From the NCBI RefSeq assembly GCF_040706555.1, contig NZ_JAPDRH010000002.1, positions 1,532,674 to 1,596,673 of the forward strand: DNA of 64,000 bases, read 5' to 3'. This document shows, piece by piece, positions 25,974-33,582 of the stretch (the first letter of the stretch is position 1; each line of letters begins with the position of its first letter). This DNA comes from Lentisalinibacter salinarum. Its GTDB lineage: Bacteria > Pseudomonadota > Gammaproteobacteria > Steroidobacterales > Woeseiaceae. The position numbers and the translations under genes were made by a program. Under the pieces are notes generated by a model. The model was given only the letters and a program-made list of their open reading frames with translations. It was not told the origin of the DNA and ran no database searches.

Positions 25974-27030
25974 CCCGGGGTTCCTGTTGTGAGCCTTTGA
26001 CAGGGTCGAAGCCTACACGAACCGCGTCGAGCAGTGCCTGCGTTCGTTCCGCGGCGTGCATGCGCGGCTCCCGCAGCGTCGGGTCGCGAGCGTCGGCGGC
26101 GAAGTTCCGGAACATGAGTCCAGGGCCGGATTGCGACGAGTCCACACGGACCGTGGTCCCCGCGTTCTCGCAGGCGCCATCGGTCCAATAGCCATCGGTC
26201 CAATAGCGATAGCTCGCCGTGCCGCCTTCCTCCTCGCCGACGAAGTTCTCCATGTGGATACGTCCGCGGCTGCCGGACAGCGTCAGGCCGATGGAGACCC
26301 TATCGGCATCGAAGCCGCAGCGCCACGTCGAGACCGTATCGTTGGCAAAATCGATCGAGCCCTCGCCGGCGATGATGACCCCGGTTGGCTCGTCGTGCCG
26401 GAGCCGGGCGCTGACCGAACGCACGGCGCTGTCCGGGGCCAGGTATTCCAGCGCGGCGCGCATGTTGTACCAGCCGAGGTCGCCGAGCGCCCCCAGGGGC
26501 TCCAGGGCCGGGTCGTAGCGGATGTCGCCGCGGTCGGTGAGGCTGATCAGGAAAGACGAGTCCAGCGATCGCGGCCGGCCCGTCAGCTCCTCCGCGCGTG
26601 CCAGTACCCGCGCCGTACGCGGATGATGGACGAAGTGAGTCGCGTCCATGAATGCCACGCCGTTCTCGCGGCATGCGGCCGTGATCCGTTGCAGCGAGCG
26701 CAGGCTCGCGAATGGCTTCTCGCCGAGCACGTGCTTGCCTGCCGCGGCGGCCGCCACGCAGATCTCTTCGCGCAGGGCCGTGGGCGTCGCGACGTAGACG
26801 GCGTCGATGCCGTCCCGCGCGAGCATCCGTTCCCAGGAATCGAAGGCCTCGCCGGCGCCGTGAGCCGTGGCGAACGCCGCGGCGGTTTCCATGCGGCGGC
26901 TGGCAACCGCGGCCAGCTCTGCCCACGGCGATCTTCCGACCACGTCGGCCATCCAGCCGGCGATATTGCCGGTGCCGACGAAACCCCAGCGCAGCGGCGG
27001 CGGATCCGCAGGCGTCGCGCGAGAGTTCAT
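25954..27030 (-). CDS. Gfo/Idh/MocA family NAD(P)-dependent oxidoreductase
   Basis: 358 residues from the ATG at 27030, which has AGGAG 8 bases upstream; an upstream in-frame GTG at 27039 would overlap that ribosome-binding site and is less likely. N-terminal Rossmann motif RWGFVGTGNIAG, then GIDAVYVATPT and the family motif GKHVLGEKPFA with the catalytic Lys, followed by the alpha/beta substrate domain containing ALGDLGWYNMRAALEY. It oxidises or reduces a sugar or cyclic polyol; substrate unknown. First gene of a pair with the PuuA-like gene. A 15-bp tandem duplication sits inside the gene. Confidence 0.87.
   Translation of the reverse strand: MNSRATPADPPPLRWGFVGTGNIAGWMADVVGRSPWAELAAVASRRMETAAAFATAHGAGEAFDSWERMLARDGIDAVYVATPTALREEICVAAAAAGKHVLGEKPFASLRSLQRITAACRENGVAFMDATHFVHHPRTARVLARAEELTGRPRSLDSSFLISLTDRGDIRYDPALEPLGALGDLGWYNMRAALEYLAPDSAVRSVSARLRHDEPTGVIIAGEGSIDFANDTVSTWRCGFDADRVSIGLTLSGSRGRIHMENFVGEEEGGTASYRYWTDGYWTDGACENAGTTVRVDSSQSGPGLMFRNFAADARDPTLREPRMHAAERTQALLDAVRVGFDPVKGSQQEPRDEQQRG
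26176..26205 (-). repeat. 15-bp perfect tandem duplication within the oxidoreductase gene
   Basis: The unit GCCATCGGTCCAATA occurs twice in succession on the plus strand (26176-26190 and 26191-26205). It adds five codons in frame, giving YWTDGYWTDG in the protein, near a surface loop of the C-terminal domain. The perfect identity implies a recent slippage event. Confidence 0.9.
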
Positions 27031-27189
27031 CCGAATCACTCCTGTGCTGGCCGAGGCGCTCGGCGCTGGGTCAGCCGACCCGTGCCACTACCACGGGGAA
27101 GTGGCCGTCGGCGTCCGTCCTGAGCATCGCATGGATCGCAAACGTATTCGTTATTCTCCCGCCGGCCGGCTCCTGTTCGGCCAGCCTTG

Positions 27190-28509
27190 CTACCGCCGCT
27201 CGTCGAGCAGGATCGCGCGATACCGATCGGCGAATTCCCCAGCTGCCGCAGCGTCGAACACCGCCCGGCGGTAACGCAGCGTCAGAGTCATGCGGTCCTC
27301 CAGAGAAACGGCGCCCACCGACACACCCATCGGCATGTGCGCCGGCGGTGAGAAATAGATGGCGCTCACCGGGCCCGCATCGCCCATGACGGGCGCCGCC
27401 GCCAGGCGACCCAGATTCGACAGCCAGCTCGTCTGCACGTGTCCCCGGCCGAGGGTCGGCGCGACCTCCCGCAGGCGGGCCTTCAGGACGGCGGGCAGGA
27501 ATCGCGGGATGGAGAGCAGGTCGATCAGGGTGCCTGCCGCTCCCGCTTCCTTGAGCCTCGTCGTCTGCCGGCAGACGGTGCTCACGGCGGAATCGAAATC
27601 CCTCTGGCCGGCTTCGTCGAGTATGACGTTCACGTATGAGGAGAAGTTCGAGACCACCTCGAACCACCATTTCCGCGGCCGCAGGTTTACCGGCATCATT
27701 ATCGAGATCTTGCCTGCCCTGCCGCCGGTCTCCCGGTTCCATGCCCGTATCGTAAGGGCGAGCCCCGCCAGCAGCATGTCGTTGACCGTCGCCGGCTTCC
27801 GGCGGGCCGCCAGGAATCGTGCCGTCTCTTCCGCGTTGAACGGCAGCAGGTGTACGCCGTAGCCCGGCGCATCGTCCGGATCGCCCGGCGGCGCGCCGCG
27901 GCCGTTGACGCGTACGGGCGCCGTCGTCGAGCGCATCAGGTATTCGGCGAACAGCCCGAGCCGTTCCAGGCGCTCACGCAGGCTCTGCGTCGCGGCCAGC
28001 GATCTCAGGTCGCGAACGGCGAACGGGTCCACGTCGGGCACCGGATCTTCCTCCCCGGCGTAATGGCGCACGATGGACGCCATGATCCGGAACGCGGAGA
28101 GGCCGTCCGCCACGGCGTGATTCAGGTTGATCATCAGGCGGTCGCTGCCAGACGCGCGGACCAGCAGCAGGCGGAAACCGGGCGAGACATCGAGCGGCAC
28201 GCTGGTGCTCAGCAACCCGGCCCGCAGGACGGCGAGTTCCTGCTCGGTTTCTGCCTCCACAGCGCGCAGCGGCTCGACGTCCGTTTGCTCGCGGATCTCC
28301 CAGCTGTAGCTCAGCGAACCGCCGTGATAGGGCCGCAGCCGGGCGCGAGCGAGCGGATGGAGCCGCTGTGCATGCCCGATCGCCGCCAGCAGGCGCTCCT
28401 CGTCGATACGCTTCTCCAGCTGCAGCTCGAGGTGGATGCTCCAGGGGTCCTGCGGGCGCTCGATGTTGAGGAACGCGGCATCCAGGAGATTCAGTTCGGT
28501 TGTTATCAT
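27190..28509 (-). CDS. WS/DGAT-like acyltransferase (condensation-domain fold)
   Basis: 439 residues from the ATG at 28509. The active-site motif of the CoA-dependent acyltransferase superfamily reads LNHAVADGLSAFR (HxxxDG). N-terminal LLDAAFLNIERP resembles the opening of wax-ester synthase/DGAT proteins. The DFGWG-like C-terminal motif is replaced by WLSNLGRL. It probably transfers an acyl chain to an alcohol or amine, but typical WS/DGAT C-terminal features are weak, so a peptide-condensation-like or phthiocerol-type acyltransferase is also possible. An upstream in-frame extension to 28608 would run through the divergent promoter region and inverted repeat and was rejected. Confidence 0.7.
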   Translation of the reverse strand: MITTELNLLDAAFLNIERPQDPWSIHLELQLEKRIDEERLLAAIGHAQRLHPLARARLRPYHGGSLSYSWEIREQTDVEPLRAVEAETEQELAVLRAGLLSTSVPLDVSPGFRLLLVRASGSDRLMINLNHAVADGLSAFRIMASIVRHYAGEEDPVPDVDPFAVRDLRSLAATQSLRERLERLGLFAEYLMRSTTAPVRVNGRGAPPGDPDDAPGYGVHLLPFNAEETARFLAARRKPATVNDMLLAGLALTIRAWNRETGGRAGKISIMMPVNLRPRKWWFEVVSNFSSYVNVILDEAGQRDFDSAVSTVCRQTTRLKEAGAAGTLIDLLSIPRFLPAVLKARLREVAPTLGRGHVQTSWLSNLGRLAAAPVMGDAGPVSAIYFSPPAHMPMGVSVGAVSLEDRMTLTLRYRRAVFDAAAAGEFADRYRAILLDERR

Positions 28510-28564
28510 TGCTGGCCGGTGCCCCGGGGCCGGGCACGCCCGGCTCATCGATGGCGTACCATCC

Positions 28565-28588
28565 TGTAGCGGGATCATAACCGCTACA
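28565..28588. promoter_or_regulatory. Inverted repeat between divergent acyltransferase and aldo-keto reductase genes
   Basis: TGTAGCGG (28565-28572) and CCGCTACA (28581-28588) form a perfect 8-bp inverted repeat around an 8-base AT-rich centre, GATCATAA. It is the clearest symmetric element in the 113-bp divergent intergenic region and sits about 35 bp before the aldo-keto reductase ATG, a plausible dimeric-regulator operator. No regulator gene adjoins it. Confidence 0.4.
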
Positions 28589-28622
28589 TCCTGCAATCGC
28601 TTCCGCAACAGAAGGTCTGCTC

Positions 28623-29621
28623 ATGTCGATCACACACAGACGACTCGGAAAACACGGCGTCCTGGTCAGTAATCTCTGTCTGGGCACGATGAATTTCGGC
28701 TGGCACACCTCGGAGAAGGACAGCTTCCGCATCATGGACCGGGCGCTCGAGCTCGGCATCAACTTCTTCGATACGGCGGACGTCTACGGCTGGGCGGTGG
28801 AGAACGGCCACACCGAGGAGATCATCGGCCGCTGGCTCGCCCAGGGCGGCGGGCGTCGGGATGCGATCGTCCTGGCCACCAAGGTCTACAACCCGGTGGA
28901 CCGCAAGGCCAACCTGCCGGAGGTGAACAGCGACGGCTCCAGCCTCAGCGCCTACAAGATACGCAAGCACTGCGAGGGCAGCCTGCGGCGCCTGCAGACG
29001 GAGCACATCGATCTCTATCAGATGCACCACATCGACCGCGCCTGCCCCTGGGACGAGATCTGGCAGAGCTTCGACGCGCTGGTGGGGCAGGGCAAGGTGG
29101 TCTATGTCGGCTCCAGCAACTTCGCCGGCTGGGACATCGCCACCGCCTGCCAGGAGGCCTCGCGGCGCGGCTTCATGGGCCTGGTGAGCGAGCAGAGTAC
29201 CTATCATCTGGATAACCGCATGGTGGAGCTCGAGGTGATACCCGCCTGCCGCCACTACGGGCTCGGGCTGATACCGTGGAGCCCCCTCGGCGGCGGGCTG
29301 CTCGGCGGCGCGCTGGAGAAGCACGATGCCGGCCGGCGCACCGACGAGGACTTCGCGAAGTACATCGAGAAGAAGCGCGGCCAGCTGGAACAATACGAGG
29401 GACTCTGCCGCGACATCGGCCATCCGCCCGGCGAGGTGGCGATTGCGTGGCTGCTGCACAACCCGGTGGTGACCGCACCCATCATCGGGCCGAGGACCAT
29501 GGAGCAGCTGGAGAGCGCCGTGCGCGCGGCTTCCATCGAGCTGGACCAGGAGACGCTGGACAGGCTGGACGAGATCTTCCCCGGGCCGGGCGGCGAGGCG
29601 CCGGTGGCCTACGCCTGGTGA
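28623..29621 (+). CDS. Aldo-keto reductase
   Basis: 332-residue (alpha/beta)8 NADPH-dependent carbonyl reductase. Catalytic tetrad can be placed: Asp and Tyr in FFDTADVYGW, Lys in VLATKVYN, His in YQMHHIDR. Cofactor-binding motifs follow: YVGSSNFAGWDIA, LIPWSPLGGGLLGG and TAPIIGPRTMEQLESAV. It is closest to the YajO/IolS-like group (KCNAB-related) that reduces small aldehydes and ketones. Ribosome-binding site AAGG lies about 8 bases before the ATG. Confidence 0.92.
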   Translation: MSITHRRLGKHGVLVSNLCLGTMNFGWHTSEKDSFRIMDRALELGINFFDTADVYGWAVENGHTEEIIGRWLAQGGGRRDAIVLATKVYNPVDRKANLPEVNSDGSSLSAYKIRKHCEGSLRRLQTEHIDLYQMHHIDRACPWDEIWQSFDALVGQGKVVYVGSSNFAGWDIATACQEASRRGFMGLVSEQSTYHLDNRMVELEVIPACRHYGLGLIPWSPLGGGLLGGALEKHDAGRRTDEDFAKYIEKKRGQLEQYEGLCRDIGHPPGEVAIAWLLHNPVVTAPIIGPRTMEQLESAVRAASIELDQETLDRLDEIFPGPGGEAPVAYAW

Positions 29622-29630
29622 GCACCATGC

Positions 29631-30581
29631 TCAGCCCCGTGGCGCCGCCGCCCTCCTCAGCCGGTCGTTGATGGCCTCGCCGAGACCTTCGGCGGGTATC
29701 GGCATTACCGCTATGGTGTCCGCGCCCCCGGCGTCGAGTTCCCGCAGCATGCGATAGAGGTTGGCCGCCGCCTCCACGGGATCTCCCGCCGGCGATAGAT
29801 TGAGGGTGTCCGGCGGGGTTGCCGGCCCGAAACCCAGCAGCACTTCGCCCGCCCGCGCCTCGGCCGCTTCCAGCCGGATGGAGGCTCTCGGCGCGTAGTG
29901 AGAGGCCAGCTGGCCGGGCGCGGTGACCGCCTCCCCGGCGGCTCCCGCCAGGGGCCCCGCGACCGCCTCGATGCGCTCCCGCTCGATGGCGCCCGGACGC
30001 AGCAGCCGCGGCGGCTCGCCCGGCAGCAGCGAGACGATGGCGGACTCGATACCGGCGCTGCAGGGTCCACCGTCCAGCACCAGCGTCACTCCGTCGCCGA
30101 GTTCCCGGGCGACGTCTTCCGGCCGGGTGGGACTCAGCCTGCCGGACGGGTTCGCCGACGGTGCCGAAACCGGTCCGCCGAAGGCTTCGAGCAGTGCCTG
30201 CGCCGCCGGATGGGCCGGCACCCGCAGGGCGATGGTGCCGAGACCGGCGCGGGCGAGGTCGCAGGTGCGCCCGGTCGCGGCCGCCGGCACCACCAGCGTC
30301 AGCGGGCCGGGCCAGAACGCTTCCACCAGCGCGAGCGCGCGTTCGTCCAGCTCGCCTTCCCGCGCGGCGATTCCGGCGGAGGCGACATGAGAGATGAGCG
30401 GATTGAAGCGGGGCCGGCCCTTGGCGGCGAAGATCCTGGCCACGGCCGCGGGATTGCCCGCATCGCCCGCCAGCCCGTACACCGTCTCGGTGGGCATGCC
30501 GACGAGGCCGCCGTCACGAAGTACCTGTGCCGCCCGCTCCACGGCGGCGGCGCCTCGGACGATGGGGGCTGACTGGCTCAT
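29631..30581 (-). CDS. tsaC: L-threonylcarbamoyladenylate synthase (Sua5/YciO/YrdC)
   Basis: 316 residues. Makes threonylcarbamoyl-AMP from Thr, bicarbonate and ATP for t6A tRNA modification. The YrdC fold is present: GGLVGMPTETVYGLAGDA, the KGRPRFNPLI substrate motif, GPLTLVVPA, and ALRVPAHPAAQALLEAFGGPVSAPSANPSGRLSPT. The C-terminal third is the Sua5 extension (PGQLASHYAPRASI), so this is the longer Sua5 form rather than short TsaC. It is convergent with the aldo-keto reductase gene, only 9 bp apart. Confidence 0.95.
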   Translation of the reverse strand: MSQSAPIVRGAAAVERAAQVLRDGGLVGMPTETVYGLAGDAGNPAAVARIFAAKGRPRFNPLISHVASAGIAAREGELDERALALVEAFWPGPLTLVVPAAATGRTCDLARAGLGTIALRVPAHPAAQALLEAFGGPVSAPSANPSGRLSPTRPEDVARELGDGVTLVLDGGPCSAGIESAIVSLLPGEPPRLLRPGAIERERIEAVAGPLAGAAGEAVTAPGQLASHYAPRASIRLEAAEARAGEVLLGFGPATPPDTLNLSPAGDPVEAAANLYRMLRELDAGGADTIAVMPIPAEGLGEAINDRLRRAAAPRG

Positions 30582-30623
30582 CGGCAGGAAACTCGGCGCT
30601 TGGCACGATGCGTTGGCGGGATT

Positions 30624-31226
30624 CTAGCCTGCGGGCGCCTGCTGCTGCGCGCTCAGCGTGACCTCGAACTCCACGACGACCTCATTGCGTACGAAATCGG
30701 GATCCGCGAACTCGCCGGTGCCGACGTCGAAGCGCTGCCGGTCGATACGGGTACCGCCGGCCATCGTGAACCGTCCCCGTGCGATGATCGCTTCGCCGGC
30801 GGGCGTAAGCTCGTAGCGGATGGATTGTGGCGCGGTGATGCCTTTCAGCGAGAGTTCGCCATCCGCCACGTAGTCCTCGCCTTCACGGCGCACGCCGGTG
30901 CTCTGCCAGACCGCCGTCGGGTGGCGCTCGACGGCGAAGAACTCGGGGCCTTTCAGTGTCTCGTCCCGGTCCCGGTTGTCGCTGTCGGCGGACGCGAGAC
31001 TGACCGTCACACGGATCTCGTGATCCGCCGTTGTGTCGCCGGCCAGGCAGTAGCGCACCGAGAATTCGCCGAAGCGGCCGGTGAAGCCGGTGTCCTCGAC
31101 GGCGCCCGAGAAGGTGAGCTCGCACGAGGCCGCGTCGCCGGCGTAGCAACGAGGCTGCGCCGGAGCCGGTGCAGCCAGCAGCAGGAATGCTGCCAGGGCG
31201 GATGCCGTAAGAAACATCTTCTTCAT
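30624..31226 (-). CDS. YceI family periplasmic lipid-binding protein
   Basis: 200 residues with a signal peptide (MKKMFLTASALAAFLLLAAPAPAQ). The YceI/lipocalin-like beta barrel is indicated by EDTGFTGRFGEFSVRYCLAG near the N-terminus, DETLKGPEFFAVERHPTA (the conserved LxxxxFFxxxxxP), VADGELSLKGIT and RQRFDVGTGEF toward the end. The family binds isoprenoid chains. It has extra Cys residues in the N-terminal strands (RCYAGDAASCE, YCLAG), probably a disulfide. Gene lies upstream of TsaC on the minus strand. Confidence 0.85.
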   Translation of the reverse strand: MKKMFLTASALAAFLLLAAPAPAQPRCYAGDAASCELTFSGAVEDTGFTGRFGEFSVRYCLAGDTTADHEIRVTVSLASADSDNRDRDETLKGPEFFAVERHPTAVWQSTGVRREGEDYVADGELSLKGITAPQSIRYELTPAGEAIIARGRFTMAGGTRIDRQRFDVGTGEFADPDFVRNEVVVEFEVTLSAQQQAPAG

Positions 31227-31300
31227 GATGCGGCATCCTCGCCCGTTTCCTCGTCCGGATGCAAAGACTGCCGGCGCGTGACGGCAGCGTCCGGCCGAGG

Positions 31301-32329
31301 CTATCCGAGAGACTCGCGTACGAATCGGACCAGCGACTCGCAGCCGTCGATGAGCGGGTCCACGGCGGGTACGCCGTGCCGGCTGCGCAGCGTCTCGAGA
31401 TAGCCGTCCCGCTCCCCGGGCGCCAGCCCCGAGGTGTTGACGGAGATGCCGACGCAGCGTGCCGCCGGGTTGGTCCGGCGCGCGAGGCGCTCGTGCAGGG
31501 CGATTGCCTCGTCGAGTTCAGGCAGGCGGAAGTCGGGCCAGCCGCTGACGGTCTGCCGGCCCGCCTCGTGGCAGAGCACGAAGCCGTCCGGCTGGGACCC
31601 GTGCAGCAGCCCGAGGCTCACGCCGGAGTAGGCCGGGTGGAACAGCGAGCCCTGGCCCTCGATGACGTCCCAGTGATCCGGCTCGTTATCGGGGGACAGC
31701 ACCTCCGCGGCACCCGCGATGAAGTCCGCGCCGACGCAGTCGATGGGCATGCCTTCGCCGGCGATGATGATGCCGGTCTGCCCCGTGGCCCGGAATGTCG
31801 ACTCGAGGCCGGCGGCCCGAAACGCCTCGTCCAGCGCGAGCGCGGTGTACTTCTTGCCGATGGCGCAGTCCGTGCCGACCGTGAGGATACGCCTGCCGCT
31901 CCGCCTGCGGCCGCTGCCCACGGGCAGGTTCGGCGGCGGCGTGCGCACGTCGATCAGGCGCGCGCCGGAGGCCTCGGCGGCGAGGACCAGGCCCTCGTTC
32001 CCCGCGAGGCGCGTATGCAGCCCGCTGACGACGTCCAGTCCCGCGGTTGCCGCCGCCTGCATCACGGCCCACCAGGAATCGGGTATCGCGCCGCCCGGCG
32101 GCGCCACGCCGATCACCAGGCTGCCGGCACCGGCGTCAGCTGCCGCATGGACGTCCATGTCCGGCACGCCGAGGTCCACGGCATCCGGCGACAGCCGCAG
32201 CTGTCCCACGACCCGGCCGCGCCGCCACTGCACTATGCCGAGGCCGGTCTTGGCGAACGTGGGCTGCTTCTCCTCCCCCACCAGTATCAGGTAGGGACTT
32301 CTCAGTTCGATCCTGCTGATCAGAGACAT
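31301..32329 (-). CDS. dgcN: DgcN-like D-glutamate N-acetyltransferase (DUF1611)
   Basis: 342 residues of the DUF1611 family. A P-loop-like motif TVGTDCAIGKKYTALAL lies at about residue 150, preceded by a Rossmann-type N-terminal half and followed by TGQTGIIIAGEGMPIDCVGADFIAGA and HWDVIEGQGSLFHPAYSGVSLGLLHG, the family's signature block. DgcN members acetylate D-Glu to N-acetyl-D-Glu, which DgcA then racemises to N-acetyl-L-Glu. A DgcA family gene lies 7 kb away in the same locus (39135-40127), which makes this assignment much stronger than the domain alone. It is last in a TonB receptor-DUF819-dgcN run. Confidence 0.85.
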   Translation of the reverse strand: MSLISRIELRSPYLILVGEEKQPTFAKTGLGIVQWRRGRVVGQLRLSPDAVDLGVPDMDVHAAADAGAGSLVIGVAPPGGAIPDSWWAVMQAAATAGLDVVSGLHTRLAGNEGLVLAAEASGARLIDVRTPPPNLPVGSGRRRSGRRILTVGTDCAIGKKYTALALDEAFRAAGLESTFRATGQTGIIIAGEGMPIDCVGADFIAGAAEVLSPDNEPDHWDVIEGQGSLFHPAYSGVSLGLLHGSQPDGFVLCHEAGRQTVSGWPDFRLPELDEAIALHERLARRTNPAARCVGISVNTSGLAPGERDGYLETLRSRHGVPAVDPLIDGCESLVRFVRESLG

Positions 32330-32373
32330 GGCGACTTACCTTACGCGAGTGCGGTGGCGCGCGCCGGGCCGGA

Positions 32374-33525
32374 CTACAGCCCGAGCAGCGCGGCGAGTCC
32401 TACGCCGATGAACGTGCCGACGGCGTAGCCGAGCATGCCCACGAGGATGCCGGGAGCGACGAGGGCCTGCCAACCCTTGCTCGCGGCCAGGGCCGCGGCC
32501 GGCGCCGGGCCCAGGATGCAGGCGTTGGATGCGATCATGACTTCTGCCAGATCGAGGCGCAGCAATCGGCCGGCCACGACGAGCACGACCAGATGCACGG
32601 CCACCATCACCAGGATGAAAAGCAGTATCGGGAAGGCGGCGCCGACCACGTCGGCCAGGTTGGCGCCGGCACCGATGCAGGCGAAGAAGACATACATGAA
32701 CAAAGTGCCGAGCTCGAAATCCGCGCTGACCCGGCGGACTAGCGGCTTCGCGAAGTTCGCGACGACCAGCGCGAGCACCGTCACCACCAGGATGAACAGG
32801 GATTCGATGCCGAGCAGGCTGGCGAGCCCGCCGCCGACCGCGCAGATGGCGAGGCTGAGCGCGAGTCCGGTGGCGGCGCCGGTGAGGTCGAACGGCCCGG
32901 TGTCGTGGGGGGCGGCAATCGCAGCGGACTCCGGCGGCGCGGAGGCGGTCCCGTCCATGTGCCGCGACGGCATGGCCGCGCGCACGAAGCGCAGCGCCGG
33001 CAGCAGCATGAGCGCGAGCAGGAAGAACACGGCACCGGCCGCATCCGCCGACAGGCCTGCCACGTAGATGGCGGAGTCCTTGATGCCGAGCGCCTCGGCG
33101 GTGGCGACGAAGTTGAGCGAGCCGCCGATGTAGCTAGCCGCGACGGTGCCCGCGATGCGCGGCTCGAGCTCGCCCATGTCGATCACGGCGGCGCCGACGA
33201 ACGCGCCGGCCAGCGTGGCGCCGACGGCGACGCCGAAGGCCAGCAGCATGGCGCCGGATTCCGCGTAGATCGTGCGGAAGTCCGCGCGCAGCAACAGCAG
33301 CGGGATGGCGAACGGCACCAGGTAGCCGGCCACGGTGCCGTACAGCGGGGCGGAGTGGGGGATGACGCCGAGGTTGGCCAGAGCCATGGCGGCGGCGAGC
33401 AGGACCAGCGGTCCGCCCAGGTTCCGGCCCCAGGCGGTGCGCTCTGCCCACATGCCGAACGCCACCACCGCCATGATCGCGGCGCTCAGCGCGAACGTGC
33501 TGTCAGCCGCGATCAGCGGCATCAC
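32374..33525 (-). CDS. DUF819 family membrane protein, candidate transporter
   Basis: 383 residues with about ten to twelve membrane segments. The family signature is seen: VAASYIGGSLNFVATAEALG with the GGxxN motif in the first half and IASNACILGPAPAAALAASKGW in the second, an inverted-repeat arrangement. A cytoplasmic loop (about residues 180-210) is Pro/Ala-rich. Related to YjcL; function unproven, but the fold resembles sodium-coupled transporters. Lies 45 bp before dgcN and 57 bp after the TonB receptor, so it is the likely inner-membrane carrier for the D-amino-acid pathway. Confidence 0.8.
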   Translation of the reverse strand: MMPLIAADSTFALSAAIMAVVAFGMWAERTAWGRNLGGPLVLLAAAMALANLGVIPHSAPLYGTVAGYLVPFAIPLLLLRADFRTIYAESGAMLLAFGVAVGATLAGAFVGAAVIDMGELEPRIAGTVAASYIGGSLNFVATAEALGIKDSAIYVAGLSADAAGAVFFLLALMLLPALRFVRAAMPSRHMDGTASAPPESAAIAAPHDTGPFDLTGAATGLALSLAICAVGGGLASLLGIESLFILVVTVLALVVANFAKPLVRRVSADFELGTLFMYVFFACIGAGANLADVVGAAFPILLFILVMVAVHLVVLVVAGRLLRLDLAEVMIASNACILGPAPAAALAASKGWQALVAPGILVGMLGYAVGTFIGVGLAALLGL

Positions 33526-33582
33526 GTCCGCCCGATCGGCGTCAGGGTCGCCCGGCGCCGCCGGGCCGGCGTCACGAGTCGA

